64,000 nt of DNA, taken from Histomonas meleagridis (Eukaryota; Parabasalia; Tritrichomonadida; Dientamoebidae). Positions 10,301 to 20,714 of the stretch are shown here, one piece after another; position 1 is the first letter of the stretch, and each line of letters starts with the position of its first letter. The position numbers and the translations under genes are program-made. The notes below the pieces were generated by a model. The model saw nothing but the letters and a program-made list of their open reading frames with translations, made no database searches and was not told where the DNA came from. The stretch spans positions 405,308 through 469,307 of the forward strand of contig WSYJ01000153.1 of NCBI GenBank assembly GCA_020186115.1. Direction: 5' to 3'.

Positions 10301-10824
10301 ATCTGCTTCTTGACTCCACGAATTGAGTCAAGGCAAAATAGTTTATAAATGAGCATAAATATATTATCAAGAAGTTCGGTAGAATAATCTGCAGTTTTAA
10401 CAAAAACATTAAAAATACAGTTAGTACTGTCTTTAACATGTTCAATAGTTGTGACTAAAAATTCCATCAATGGCTTAAGATATAATAGCGCAACTTGACT
10501 AATTTTACTATAATCACATGGGCTTGATTGAAAATAGTTTTTCAAAGGAGCCATAATTGACCTACGTGAATAAAATTTATATATACATTTATCAATTTTG
10601 GATTGAAAATCTTTAAGAAGAATAATTGACTTAATATCGTTAGATGCGGCTAAATCTGTGTTATGATAAACTTCATGGTTTAAACATGATTCTGTTGGAA
10701 TTCTAAGAAAAGTTGCGTTTGGCGCTGAATTTGGTGTTGTGCTAACTATCTCCAGATCTCTTAGATCTGTTACATCACGGCCCTCAGTTTTTTGTGCTTG
10801 AAAGAGGGATCCAACTCTTGACAT
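7381..10824 (-). CDS. CYFIP/Sra-1 (PIR121) homologue, WAVE complex subunit
   Basis: A 1147-residue protein, close to the roughly 1250 of animal and plant CYFIP/Sra-1. In those organisms it is the Rac-binding scaffold of the WAVE/SCAR complex, which drives Arp2/3 actin branching at the plasma membrane. Segments with the family's character: QFPVRASLPFIL followed by IIFYPLSIYDDAA (about residues 590-630), GNIFMISLMIDQSLS (about 940-955), a tryptophan-containing FASYWSIIEFVYCLMET block (about 1045), and GQGVFICAAIVILLAKQ leading into the C-terminus (about 1070-1090). An N-terminal FAFFVKLCPNIVNP fits the DUF1394-type region. Recognition is by eye, but several blocks occur in the right order and spacing. 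No frameshift is present. TAAA overlaps the stop. The start at 10824 is the first ATG. Confidence 0.85.
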   Translation of the reverse strand: MSRVGSLFQAQKTEGRDVTDLRDLEIVSTTPNSAPNATFLRIPTESCLNHEVYHNTDLAASNDIKSIILLKDFQSKIDKCIYKFYSRRSIMAPLKNYFQSSPCDYSKISQVALLYLKPLMEFLVTTIEHVKDSTNCIFNVFVKTADYSTELLDNIFMLIYKLFCLDSIRGVKKQIYTDLSEFDRIFNVEFPHGNVVDPLTKKWLEDISPVMDSLVSKMKLLPPDKLAHASTSSYRYLLESLQTTPLIYETRYSHIISFAFFVKLCPNIVNPVDIPLVKTFFQRSTCVPLIYEYSYDFVNYFNVTILSDQIQPKAIDLETLHKDLRFKFLDLLTQLQTEIAMSQKVQNRSHLIIITVLSESIKLISSTTNIIREQYSYRIQNPCFEPSSMKPYERTVRHGFTQSELRAILQLLALCRELHDFILGNISVIYQKICNSIHLTFQEFVKNSLEKVYYKIKKNKQYFRNMITYIRTIAGDWTQNEEMLFKKPDAGKHEIHVRIASPSPQLIEFIRIQTQHLLTLILSMSQQIKKRGGHSWVEDCSIILKSFIQTSQNWIELLDLDQTLLVASDQSSFYFKEVQLDLNQEVQFPVRASLPFILCEFALDNYDQPDITDIIFYPLSIYDDAAYISIHKLKSSLIFNEICAEANVCLDTLSVLIGEFTFNAFKTFATLHHIPDSIKVNLKNKHKHLPKSQAYRLRTLLLQNQYSLLSKQVALETLISPRVDQELNNFVSRLYGMGKTLGISAALTISHMINIIYRTHHMMIEQGLPLMPFKDIIRASKNESLQTFYSKYLKDVLQHLLHQIIPKFILFINPLRFIPPKKQQLSADLLGKLSLGKILKEILEPTIGFISTQHFYIFFKDFSSGSITILNQMIIQQIPKLFENFLIKYQNLIPKLTRIKDSPFGTNTQTAFLRYENAYKFLFKDLDFIKLLSSMQRIGNIFMISLMIDQSLSMKYHEIALLLDYLKCNDEEGNPHTEIINLFDVEQQNAMKALISRPNLYENNLLKMIFELFKSDLLKEINVFIDDDNKNDINDMKCFASYWSIIEFVYCLMETNRQQNESNGFAKYGQGVFICAAIVILLAKQEKMYKLLGICRKVQRYKQTDFSGTSNEKILEFLAVTKMGTSAVDWAIASFKDIVSDGDDVNK

Positions 10825-11614
10825 TAAAAAAAAGTTCTCAAAACTCGCCGATCGGCAGCGGTTGTATCATTTAATTTGTTTATTTACTCTCTCAATTTAC
10901 CCTCAGAATCCATTTCTAACGCTCAGAAAAAGGTCAACGTTGAAAAGTTGGAAATATCGGAATTTCGCTGACTCGTCAGCATAAATTCAAGTAAACACCA
11001 ATCTAAAGTAATCTCTTTATATAAAACAGAATTCTTTTTGCAATAATAGTTAAATATGTGAAATAATCAGAAAATTTATAAAAATCATATATTTCTATAT
11101 GATAAAGAACATAAAATGGAAGTATTATTCTGATATATAAATCTTAACGTAATTTAATTTTATGAAAAAAAAATGTATAAAAGTTTAGTTTTCGTAAATG
11201 TCTGAAACTTTAATTTTAATTATTAGGAAGATAAGATAGTAGAATATTAAGAACAATAAATAAACAAAGAAATCCTCCTATATTGCCTGATTAGCCTTTG
11301 TTGATGAAATTATTTTACAAAATTTTAATTTCATTTAAAAATGATGAAGCATAATATTATTTTAAGATTCGTATTAGGTTGTATTAATATTATTGAGATA
11401 TCTTTCTATTTTTATTAAAATAATTTTCAACGAATATTTATCTGATCGATAACTTTTTGAGGTATTTTACCCATAGTTTTCAAGTACGATTAAATCTATA
11501 TTGAATCTTTTGCCTGATGAACTTATTCAGAAATAACAGCGTAGTCAAAGATGTTTTCAATTTCTGCCGAATAAATTTATCAAAATTGATTTGACATTTT
11601 CAATACTTTGCAAT
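10825..11614. other. Divergent intergenic region between CYFIP and SAC genes
   Basis: 790 bases without a supported gene. It should hold both promoters because the genes diverge. A TCAATACTTT just upstream of the SAC ATG is an imperfect initiator. Confidence 0.55.
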
Positions 11615-14605
11615 ATGGGATCTTACGACCTTATCCTTACGAAAAGGGGTATTCACTACCTAGTGATGACTCCAGAATCCAGTAATTCTACTTATGTTGT
11701 TTCTATAAGCTCAGCTACAGGTAGACCATTCTATGCTGGAATTCCTCTCGCAGATTTATACCCAAATCATCTATTTGCGATAGATGACATAGCTAAAAGG
11801 TGTGGATATTACAAGAGGTTTTCTTCCACAAAAGGTCTTATTGGAATTGCAAAGCATAAAAATGAAGTTTTAATTGGTTTTGTTGAAGCATCTGAAGTAG
11901 TAGGATGGATTCCTGGAGGTCATCTTATTAACAAAATCACTGGTACAAAATTTATTTCAATTCATTCTCGACATGAAACAACATTTGAAAAGTTTCAAAT
12001 AAATGACAACCATATATTCTGCGAATCATATGATATAACGAGACCATTTCCTTCATCACATAAAAGTACAGACCCAGATTTAGGATTCATTTGGAACGCA
12101 GAATGGATAAAGCCATTTCAACAAATAGGGCTTGGATTTTGTTGTATTCCACTAGTGCAAGGCTATGCTAATTCATCAAACTTTACAAAACCATTTGGAT
12201 TTTCTTTGACATATATTATCAGAAGGTCATCATTAAATCCAGGTGTTAGATACATGGCACGTGGTCTAAACAAGAACAATGATCCAGGAAATGAGGCTGA
12301 ATGCCAAATAATCATTGAAAGAGATGATAATTATTATACACATTTTTGGCGACGTGGTTCAATTCCAATTCGTTGGAAGACTGAAATACCTCTGGTTGTT
12401 GGAACTCCTGTTCATTCTACACGGAAAAACTTTTCAAAAGGTACAAAAGAATATTTCCAAAAACTTTTCGATCGATATGGTCAAGAACAAACTATATCAT
12501 GTATTTCGTTACTTTCTGCTAATGAGATGGAACTTTTTAAGGCGTATGAAACCGCAATTCAAGATATTCCAAATGTCCAAGTTATTCAATACGACTTCAA
12601 CAAGAGGTCAGCCGAGCTCAAAAAGAGAGCGTTGTATAAGGAATTACATGACATACTTCAACCTTTGATTGATAATTTTGGATTTGCACATATAGATCAA
12701 CAAAACGATCATCAATCCAAACAAAACGGATTTTGCCGATTTAACTGTGCAGATTCACTTGATCGAGTTAATATTGTTTCATTCTATTATACTCTTTTTC
12801 TCATTCGAAAGTGGCTCGAGACAAAACCGCCGCAAACCGTTGTCGATTTCATTGCGAAATCATTTTATGATTCAGGGAATATTATTTCAATGTTATACAC
12901 CAATACAATGGCCATTAAGACCACATTTCTTCAAGCATATTCTAATGTTATTCCACCAACGCAAACAGATGCAGCGATTACTGTTCAACGAAGGTACCAA
13001 AATGTAGCAGTAGATCCACAACGTAATGAAGAAATTGTCTCATTTTTGAATCCTAATCCACTCTCAAACAAAATTCTCTTTGATTCTATTCATACATTTA
13101 TTATTAATTCCCATTTTCCACATGAATTATTTGATCCATTTTTACTTCGTAGTCGAATTATCAACGACAAAAAAGTCACTTTAATGTTACCGACATATTT
13201 ACGGATATCCAAAATCATTTTATTCAGGTGTACTGCGTCGAAACTTCTTGTATCAGTTGGCCAAAACATTAATGAGCAACAAACAGTTGCTGAGTTTTAT
13301 GTCCCATTTTCTAAGTTAAACATAATATTTACGTTACGAATCTTAGAAAAGTTTGGACTAACTAATTTAAGTGATAAACTTATTCGCTTTGTAACATTAG
13401 AATTTGTTACTGATAAGCCGACATTTAATTGTGGTGAAATATCATTAGAATATGAAATGATATTTAATCCATATCAAGCAATAAATTATACATTTAATTA
13501 TGACAAAGAAAATTTGGAAAATTATGAAAATAAATTTAATGAATTCTTACAATCAAATAAATATTTAAAGGATATATTAACTTTAGAACAAAAAAGAATC
13601 GAATTAAATATATCAGAAGAAGAAAGATTGAAATTATCTTTAAAGAACTCATTGAACCCTTTCATTTCTGATCCAATCGGAAGAATTATGGACTCGTGCA
13701 ACCACAAAAGATGTTCTTTCTGCGGTAAATCTGATGTACCTTTAGATAGTTATAAATTAACTCTCAAAAGACAAACGCCAAAATTATATTATTGTCAAGA
13801 ATGTAATGAATTCGCTCTTAAATATTTAAATATGAATGACATTTATAATGAAAATAATTATGTAACAATAGAACCAATAAAATTAAAGCCTTTGTTGGAA
13901 TTAGAACCAAAAAGAAATAGAATGGAAAGATTAACGTACCCAACAACCGCAGTTTTCTCTGAATTCGGGCAAAATAAATTAATTGAAGGAGAAAAATATT
14001 TACTCGAAAAACCGACAAAATTTGAACTGTGTTTTGCCAAAACCGCAATTGTCTCTGAAATTCTGCTATCGTCAACAGAAGCAAAAAGTTTTAAATTAAA
14101 ATATGAAAATGAAGAAATTACACCAAACGAAAATTCATTTGTTTTAAAGGAACCAGTAATAACACAAAAATTCGAGTTTGTGGTTGAAGGTGAAAATGTC
14201 GAATTATGTGATTTCAAAATTTTCGGAGTTTTCATTCAAGACCCACCAAATGATCTTGAAAAAGCCGAACGAACAATACTCCAAAATATTGAGTCATATG
14301 GATATGAATGGAATGAAGAACAAAGAACTGCAACATTTAAGTTCGATGGAAATAAATCGATTTCCAAAATTGGCGTTGAAACAATTTGTGTTGAAGATAC
14401 AAAAGCGTTTGGGCAATCAATAATTCTTCATTTTATGAGAGATAATGATATTGTTAATGACATTCATTTGATTTTACCTTACGTAAAAGAAGGAACAATA
14501 CTTTGGTACAATATCGAAATTAATGATTTTAACAGAATCGAAATGTATTATACGGATAGAGTCCAAAAAATACGACCGAACCTATTTGGCTTTGTTTTCA
14601 AATAA
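11615..14605 (+). CDS. SAC-domain phosphoinositide phosphatase
   Basis: A protein of 996 residues from the first ATG at 11615. The N-terminal half is a SAC domain. It ends in the catalytic motif RFNCADSLDRVN, a CX5R signature with Cys at about residue 378 and Arg at about 384, matching the family form RxNCxDxLDRTN. SAC enzymes remove phosphate from phosphoinositides at internal or plasma membranes. After a middle region follows a cysteine cluster (about residues 695-735: C..H, CSFC and later YYCQEC) that looks like a zinc ribbon. A beta-rich C-terminal part comes after that. The long extension after the SAC domain recalls the plant SAC9 layout, but I see no WW domain. TAAA lies three bases after the stop. 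Confidence 0.92.
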   Translation: MGSYDLILTKRGIHYLVMTPESSNSTYVVSISSATGRPFYAGIPLADLYPNHLFAIDDIAKRCGYYKRFSSTKGLIGIAKHKNEVLIGFVEASEVVGWIPGGHLINKITGTKFISIHSRHETTFEKFQINDNHIFCESYDITRPFPSSHKSTDPDLGFIWNAEWIKPFQQIGLGFCCIPLVQGYANSSNFTKPFGFSLTYIIRRSSLNPGVRYMARGLNKNNDPGNEAECQIIIERDDNYYTHFWRRGSIPIRWKTEIPLVVGTPVHSTRKNFSKGTKEYFQKLFDRYGQEQTISCISLLSANEMELFKAYETAIQDIPNVQVIQYDFNKRSAELKKRALYKELHDILQPLIDNFGFAHIDQQNDHQSKQNGFCRFNCADSLDRVNIVSFYYTLFLIRKWLETKPPQTVVDFIAKSFYDSGNIISMLYTNTMAIKTTFLQAYSNVIPPTQTDAAITVQRRYQNVAVDPQRNEEIVSFLNPNPLSNKILFDSIHTFIINSHFPHELFDPFLLRSRIINDKKVTLMLPTYLRISKIILFRCTASKLLVSVGQNINEQQTVAEFYVPFSKLNIIFTLRILEKFGLTNLSDKLIRFVTLEFVTDKPTFNCGEISLEYEMIFNPYQAINYTFNYDKENLENYENKFNEFLQSNKYLKDILTLEQKRIELNISEEERLKLSLKNSLNPFISDPIGRIMDSCNHKRCSFCGKSDVPLDSYKLTLKRQTPKLYYCQECNEFALKYLNMNDIYNENNYVTIEPIKLKPLLELEPKRNRMERLTYPTTAVFSEFGQNKLIEGEKYLLEKPTKFELCFAKTAIVSEILLSSTEAKSFKLKYENEEITPNENSFVLKEPVITQKFEFVVEGENVELCDFKIFGVFIQDPPNDLEKAERTILQNIESYGYEWNEEQRTATFKFDGNKSISKIGVETICVEDTKAFGQSIILHFMRDNDIVNDIHLILPYVKEGTILWYNIEINDFNRIEMYYTDRVQKIRPNLFGFVFK

Positions 14606-15780
14606 GTAAACAGAATATTTGCATCAATTTTTTTTTTTTTGACAATTTCCGAATTTTCTTTAGACATTATATTAATTACTAAAAGTTATCTGGAAAACAC
14701 TTAAAAATTGATATTATATTTGATTTGAAGTTTTGTTGGGTTGTTCTGAACAAAATTCTTACTGAAGAAGAAAAGCAAAAACGAAGTTGCATTGAAGGTC
14801 CGAATCGTCAGAGAAATTTAATATGGGACTAGAAGGGAAATTATAAAATATTCAATTTGGATATCCAAATTTAACAAAGAAAAGAAAATTTTATTTAAGG
14901 GACTGCTCCTTATACGTTAAGTATCACTGTCAATGTCTAAACGGTCACTAAAAAGCCCTTTTACACTTTTAGTGAAGAGCTTTTGAACATGTTTAAATTT
15001 TTGAAAATACAATGCATTAAATCTCTTAAACCACTGAACTCAGCAAGTAGTAAGGTAAGGAAAGAAACCACAAATAAAAAGAAATCAAATTCATACTGAT
15101 GCGCATTAATCGCGCATTAATGCGATGTGCTGTGGTACTCTGGTTGAGTTGAGATGTTTTATATATGTGAAGAAAAAGTAAAAATAATCATAAACAAAAT
15201 TTCTTCAATATCTATTATTAACTAAATTTTATTACTGGACATCAAGGTTTATTGTTTTTTATGGGTTATCCCATCTTATAGTAAGGCACTAAGCCCGCAA
15301 AATTTTCCCTTCTTAAGCAAAGCTAAGCCCCAACAGAGATCCAACATTGTTGTTGAGCAAATCCATATATTCTGAAATGGAAATATATCTGATAACAATG
15401 TTTTTGATGCTTTCATCAAAGAATCAATAAATAAATTTAAAATATGGCAAAAACAAGGTTGCAAATGAATTTGTGGTTATGAAAAATATGTGGAAGATCT
15501 ACTTTTTGGGTTTGCCAATTATTAAATAATAAAAGTGTAAAACCAAGAAACCTTCGATTTGAAGCATATGTTCACTCATCTAGTGAAAGTGTTGAGCTTT
15601 CACATGAATTTATTAAAATTTTTGCCTGCTCATAAATATTTGATAAATTTTCAACGAGAGTTTGTCTATAAGGTAAACTTGAGAACAGTTCTCCTAAATC
15701 TTCATCTTCAACCTAGAGAAAAGACAAACTATTGTTAAAAAAAAATTCACAATGACGTTTCCAAGAAACTCAACTTTGAA
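14606..15780. other. Long intergenic region, no gene
   Basis: No frame with recognisable content. A 12-bp perfect palindrome CGCATTAATGCG lies at 15113-15124, next to a partial direct copy (15101-15110). The rest is AT-rich without structure I can name. Confidence 0.6.
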
Positions 15781-16310
15781 TTTTTTCAAATTTTTAACAT
15801 TAATTCCTTCTTTATCTAAAAGTAATTTTACTATTTCTATATTATTATTTCTAACTGCTATATGAAGTGCTGTTTCAAAATATTAAAACATATTCCAAAT
15901 TATTAAAGCATATTCAAAATTATTCAAATGAATATCTTTTGCATTAACATCAATTCCTTCTTTATCTAAAAGTATTTTTACTATTTCTATATTATTATGT
16001 TCAACTGCTATATGAAGTGCTATTCCAAATTATTATAACATATTCTAAATTATTAAAACATATATCAAGTTATTAAAACATATTCTAAATTATTAAAACA
16101 TATTCTAAATTATTAAAACATATTACAAATTATTAAAACATATCATAAATTATTAAAACATATAAAAAATTATTAAAACATATTCTAAATTATTAAAACA
16201 TATTTCAAATTATTCAAATGAATATTTTTTACATTAACATCAATTCCTTTATCTAAAAGTAATTTTACTATTTCTATATTATTATTTCTAAATTATTAAA
16301 ACATATTACA
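15781..16310 (-). repeat. Divergent ankyrin cassettes with a 20-bp minisatellite as spacer
   Basis: Three minus-strand ankyrin cassettes (about 15785-15873, 15945-16023 and 16225-16290) read like TALHIAVRNNNIEIVKLLLDKEGIN and use D.KEG instead of EQEG, so they form a separate subfamily. The first two TAL codons are 150 bases apart. The spacer consists of the unit AAATTATTAAAACATATTCT. Between the second and third cassettes this unit is repeated about ten times with a 20-bp period (about 16021-16215). No N-terminal DUF3447 part belongs to it here. Confidence 0.75.
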
Positions 16311-16670
16311 TAATCGTTTTCAACAGACCGTCGAACACAAATCGAAGCCTTCATTTCAATAAAATTTTTGAAGCAACTCTCACTCTATTTTTATTCTTAG
16401 TATTACAAATATAGAAAAATTTTCTCATAAAACATTGGGCTGACTCTTTTAAAATGAAAATATCTCATTTTATAATCATTTAATATTCTTTAATATAGAT
16501 TATTTGGAATGAAATTACAATGTATAATATTATATTTTATTTGTGGCTTACATGAACACATAATTTGTAAATATAATTTTTTTTTTAATGATTTTTTATT
16601 TCATTTCTCTATCATAGATAAAATAGCTTACTTTTTATATGCTGAAAGAAGTTTAGCTATATCAGTTCTA
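16311..16670. other. Intergenic, nothing recognised
   Basis: AT-rich sequence between two ankyrin-cassette groups. A short plus-strand frame at 16509-16757 has no family resemblance and runs antisense into cassettes. Confidence 0.5.
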
Positions 16671-16949
16671 ACATCAAAAGGTGCCCAAATAAGTGCTGTT
16701 CTAAATAATTTAAATAATTTCCAAATATTATTTAGAAATATAAAATTATTAAAATAAATATTAAATAAAACAAATAAATATCTTTAGCATCAATATCAAT
16801 TCCTTCTTGTTCAAGAAGTAATTTAAATATTTCTATACTACCATTAGAAGATGCTGACATAAGTGCTGTTTTAAATATTTTTAATAATTACCATTTATGA
16901 TTTTATAACAAAAAATTATTAAAACGAATTATAAACAAAGTAAATCAAC
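16640..16949 (-). repeat. Two ankyrin cassettes 170 bp apart downstream of a DUF3447 gene
   Basis: TAL codons lie at 16869 and 16699 on the minus strand, again exactly 170 bases apart. The spacer after codon 30 of the gene's last repeat is 16870-16949, again 80 bases, although its sequence is clearly diverged from those at the other loci. The first cassette is open for 30 codons. The second decays after about seven codons. Confidence 0.8.
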
Positions 16950-18115
16950 ATTTTGCGCATTAATATCAATTCCTTTTTGTTTAAGAAGATATTTAACAAG
17001 TTCAATATTTTTTGATTCTGCTGCGTATACCAAAATATCATCTGGTATTTTGTTTGCTTTAATAAAATGTTTTACTAAATAGAAATTCCCAAGGTTTGCA
17101 AGCAGATCAAGAATTCTATCATTAATTTTTACTCCTTTTTCTTGTAAAAAGGCAAAAATTTCGTTATTCCCATTCATAATACTTAAAATAACCAAAATGT
17201 TTCTGTCTAGAACTTCAACAATTTCATTTTCATAAAGATATTTAAAGACATCATTTTTATATAAAATAATCGCTGTTTCATATGCATCAATAAATGATGA
17301 GTGATTTTGTTCACATAAATGAATGATTTCTTCATTTCCACCTGCAACTGCATATTTACCTGTATTTTCGATATTTGCATTGTTCATAAGTAAATATTTA
17401 AAACATTTAACAGAAGAAAAAAATGCTGCATAATCAATTAATGTAACATTTTTTTGATTAACAAATGAACATCTTTCATAAAGTGATGGTTCAATTGTTT
17501 GATTAAAATCAAAATTTGTTTGTGATGATATTTCTTGAAGTTTTTCGATTTCATCATTTCTTATTATTTTTGCAATTTCACTTGGGTTATGTCCTTCTTT
17601 TATATATTTCTTATGAAGTTCCCAATCATTCTTTGATAGTTCTTGAAAATTATCAAAAATTTCCTTAAATTCGTCTCTGTTTTTGTAATTTTGTATTTCT
17701 GATTTAGACATATATTGAAAAAGATATGGATTTTCTTTTAGAATTTTTGGATCACCTAATTTTTCTTCATAAATTCTCATTAATGGATAATACATTGTAT
17801 TATCATCGATGGAAATAAGTACTGTTGGAAAAACATCTAAAATTTTGGAACTGATATTATTTTTTTCTTGAAATGATTCAATTTCTTTCATAAAATTCAA
17901 ATATACATCAAAATCAATTGACGTTGCACAAAGAATGAAATCATATAGGAAATAACTTGGTTAAAAGAAAATGGATGTTTATAATCAAATATTTCAATAA
18001 TTGAATTTGTTGATTTAGAAATGTTTTCTTTATTTAAACCAGTAATTGTTTGATGGATTGTTTGCATAATTTCCATATCATTTAGTTTTGGCGCTTGATT
18101 GTTTGCTGATTCCAT
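16929..18115 (-). CDS. DUF3447/ankyrin-repeat protein, one frameshift
   Basis: Two overlapping frames (18115-17897 and 17900-16929) together give the full DUF3447 layout, so one single-base indel near 17,930 separates them. The first part begins MESANNQAP and holds the N-terminal helical region. The second holds HNPSEIAKIIRNDEIEKLQEISSQ, the DUF3447 core (TLIDYAAFFSSVKCFKYLLMN, NTGKYAVAGGNEEIIHLCEQNHSSF) and ankyrin-like repeats ending KYLLKQKGIDINAQN. It is closely related to the gene at 4562-5854. Whether the frameshift is real or a sequencing error cannot be told here. It lies outside the giant inverted repeat, whose left end is about 210 bases upstream of its start. Confidence 0.8.
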
Positions 18116-18360
18116 TTGCCTTGTATTTCGGTTTTGCCAAAGAACAGAAATTTGTCAAATGACAATATGCGTGGAAACCGTTCATCTTGACTAATGCGAA
18201 TTATTTAAAAATTGGCATCAAGAAAACTTAACTTAAGGCATCTCGAATAACTATGTTTTCACTAGCTGTGGTGGTAGCTAGACTTTTAAGGTTGACAATA
18301 AACCCATCAAGGGAAGAGAGATTTTTTCTTGTAATGTTTCGGCATCCTGGCGTTTTTCTT

Positions 18361-18996
18361 TAGATAATTTTTTTTTTGAAGACAATTAAAATTTGGTTAC
18401 ACTTATTTAATAATATGTTATTTAAATAATTTAAATTCTAATGGAAAAATAGCATTTATTATTATTATTTTTTCAAAAGTAATTATAGATCAATTAACAG
18501 GAAAATCATTGTGTATATATTTGTAATGGGAAAGAAATCATTAAATCAAAATAATTAGAACACATTTGATATATATTCTTATAAAGTTAAAGGGGAATGA
18601 TTCTTAGGGAATATTCAAAATATCTAATTTATAAAAAATGAATTACTATTAAATAATAAGTATAAAAATTAATAAATAAAAGAAAATTTTATTTTAATAA
18701 AAGAATAAAGTAAAAAGAAAAAAATTACGAGTAGAAAAAAGAAATAAAAAATTAATAAAAAAGGGAATCATATTAGTATATGTTGCTGACATGATATAGG
18801 AAAAAACATGTATCGGTATGATTACGATGTGGTAAACTTCCATTAGAATTGATTTGATTTATTGTGGCATTACATCAACAAATATGGAAAATTAAAGCAA
18901 TGTGAATCGAAATAATAAAAAATATAATATTTGAAAAAATAAAGTTACAAGCAAATCAAATGTTTGGATTTGAAGCAATTTTTTTTTAATAATATC
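18361..18996. other. AT-rich upstream region of the sugar transporter
   Basis: No coding frame. Very high A+T, with several long A runs. The mirror is at 63,195-63,830. Confidence 0.55.
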
Positions 18997-20146
18997 ATGG
19001 GTTTCTTTTCAGTAGATTTAAGAAATGCAATATTTATTGGATTCGGATCATTTATTTTAGGTCAAGGAATTTCTTATTATTCTGTAATTCGAGCTGATTT
19101 TAACAACAAATTAGAATTACCTGATTCTTATTCAATATACTTTAATGTTATTTTTCATTTTTCTGCGATTTTTAGTGGAATAGTTATTTTCTTTTTAGTG
19201 CCTTTGCTTGGTAGGAAAAAAATGATTTTTGTAACAAGTATTCTATCATCAATTTTATATATTTTTATAGCTGCATGTACACCAAACATTATTCCACTTG
19301 CATTTGTTGGGAGAGCACTTTCAGGTCTTTGTGCTGGGATTTTATCAGGATTATGTTTTATGTATATAATTGATTTTTCGCCAACAAAGCATATAGTATC
19401 TTATGGAGCCATTGGCCAATTAATGATATCGAATGGCATTTTATATGTAAGTATAGTTGCTGCATTTTGGGAGTGGAAAGTTTATACATCGTTTTGTTTT
19501 TTACCACAACTTATTTTATGTTTAGTTATACATTTTGTTCCAGAAGTTCCAAAAAATGAAAATTACGAAAAAAGCACAATTAAAAACATGTTTCAAAAGA
19601 AATATTTTAAACTTCTTTTTCAATCTTTCATGTTAATGCTTTTTCAACAACTATCGGGAATAGATCCTTACATGTATGGAATCATTAATAAATAAAGAAG
19701 CAGATGATATAACAATGGAATGGAATGTTTCTTCATTGATCTTTGCATTTGGCCAAACATTTTCAATAACTCAATCAATATGTTTAATTGTTTTAACTTT
19801 CTATATGAAAAGTGATAAAGTAACAATAACAACTTTAGTTGCTTATTTTTGTTGTATATTTTTTTATGGTTTAGGAATGGGTGCAATCCCTTGGATGTAT
19901 CCAGCAGAGATATTTCCTGACTCTCTTAGGTTGTTTGCTATATCAATTGTAACAACTTTTAAATGGGTGATTTCTTCAATACTTATTTATGTATGGGGAA
20001 TTTACCAAGATAAAATTTCACGTTGGACATTTTTAGCTTTTTGCTTCAAGCCTTTTGGCTTCAGGTATATTCGGATTGTTCTTTATGAGGGAAACAAAAG
20101 GAACAGAATTAGGTGAAATAGCTTTTAATGAAGATTTATCAAATTG
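18997..20146 (+). pseudogene. Sugar-porter (MFS) transporter, frameshifted, left copy
   Basis: The span encodes a 12-helix sugar porter of about 380 codons, slightly short for the family (450-500). Seen in order: an N-terminal membrane segment GFGSFILGQGISYY; the loop motif LLGRKKM (GRxGRK-like); VGRALSGLCAGILSGL; IDFSPTKH in place of E.SP...RG; and VPEVPK in place of PESPR. After a break come GAIPWMYPAEIFPDSLR and RETKG near the end, both sugar-porter signatures. One frameshift near 19,690 is present in both arms. A second, in a T run near 20,040, is only in this arm. The ATG at 18997 starts MGFFSVDLRN; the frame is open a little further upstream without an ATG. Confidence 0.85.
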
Positions 20147-20714
20147 AAAAATTCAGAATGTGTGACTAAACTTTATGATTATATTAATCTGAATGTTTAT
20201 GATTTTTATTGATTTTTAAACATTATCAATATGCTTAATATCAAATTACTTTAAGTTTTTGGATTTTTGTAAAAATTAATTAACTTTATCATACCTTTAC
20301 AATGACAACATGTTAAAATTTGGATGCATTAACTCTAAATAAGGCAATTAGATGAATTAATTTCAAATGCATGTGAAATTGTCATCAGAAATATAGGCTT
20401 TTAACTGAACTAGATTTTAAAACTAATCTGAAAATAAGATCAGAAATAATTCAACTTCAACTCAATTAAGAAATTTTATCTCTACTAAGCTGTTGGTTCT
20501 TTAAATCAGTGAAACAAATTTTTTAAGTTATCCTTTAGATCATCAGCAAATTTTTTGGTAGAAATGGACTTAAATCATGAAAGTTATCATGTATTCTTTA
20601 TAAGTCTTAATCTCCTAAGAAGACATAATAATTAAAATATTATCAAACATATAAATATTTAATTTGTTTTAAAATATAATGAAAAATATTTGAATATCAT
20701 TTATTTTTTGGATA
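20147..20714. other. Intergenic, nothing recognised
   Basis: No coding frame or repeat other than low-complexity A/T. Mirrored in the right arm. Confidence 0.5.

Noticed and set aside
7425-10445. Short frames on the strand opposite to the CYFIP gene
   Set aside because: They lie wholly within a long intact gene and show no family motifs.
7381-10824. RasGAP domain, suggested by FVKLCPNIVNP
   Set aside because: The surrounding sequence lacks the RasGAP arginine finger and other blocks, while several CYFIP blocks match in order.
12315-14423. Alternative frames inside the SAC gene
   Set aside because: Overlaps of a 996-codon gene with clear motifs; compositional shadows only.
15276-15464. 62-codon minus-strand frame
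   Set aside because: Low complexity, no initiator, no resemblance to any family, lies in an AT-rich gap.
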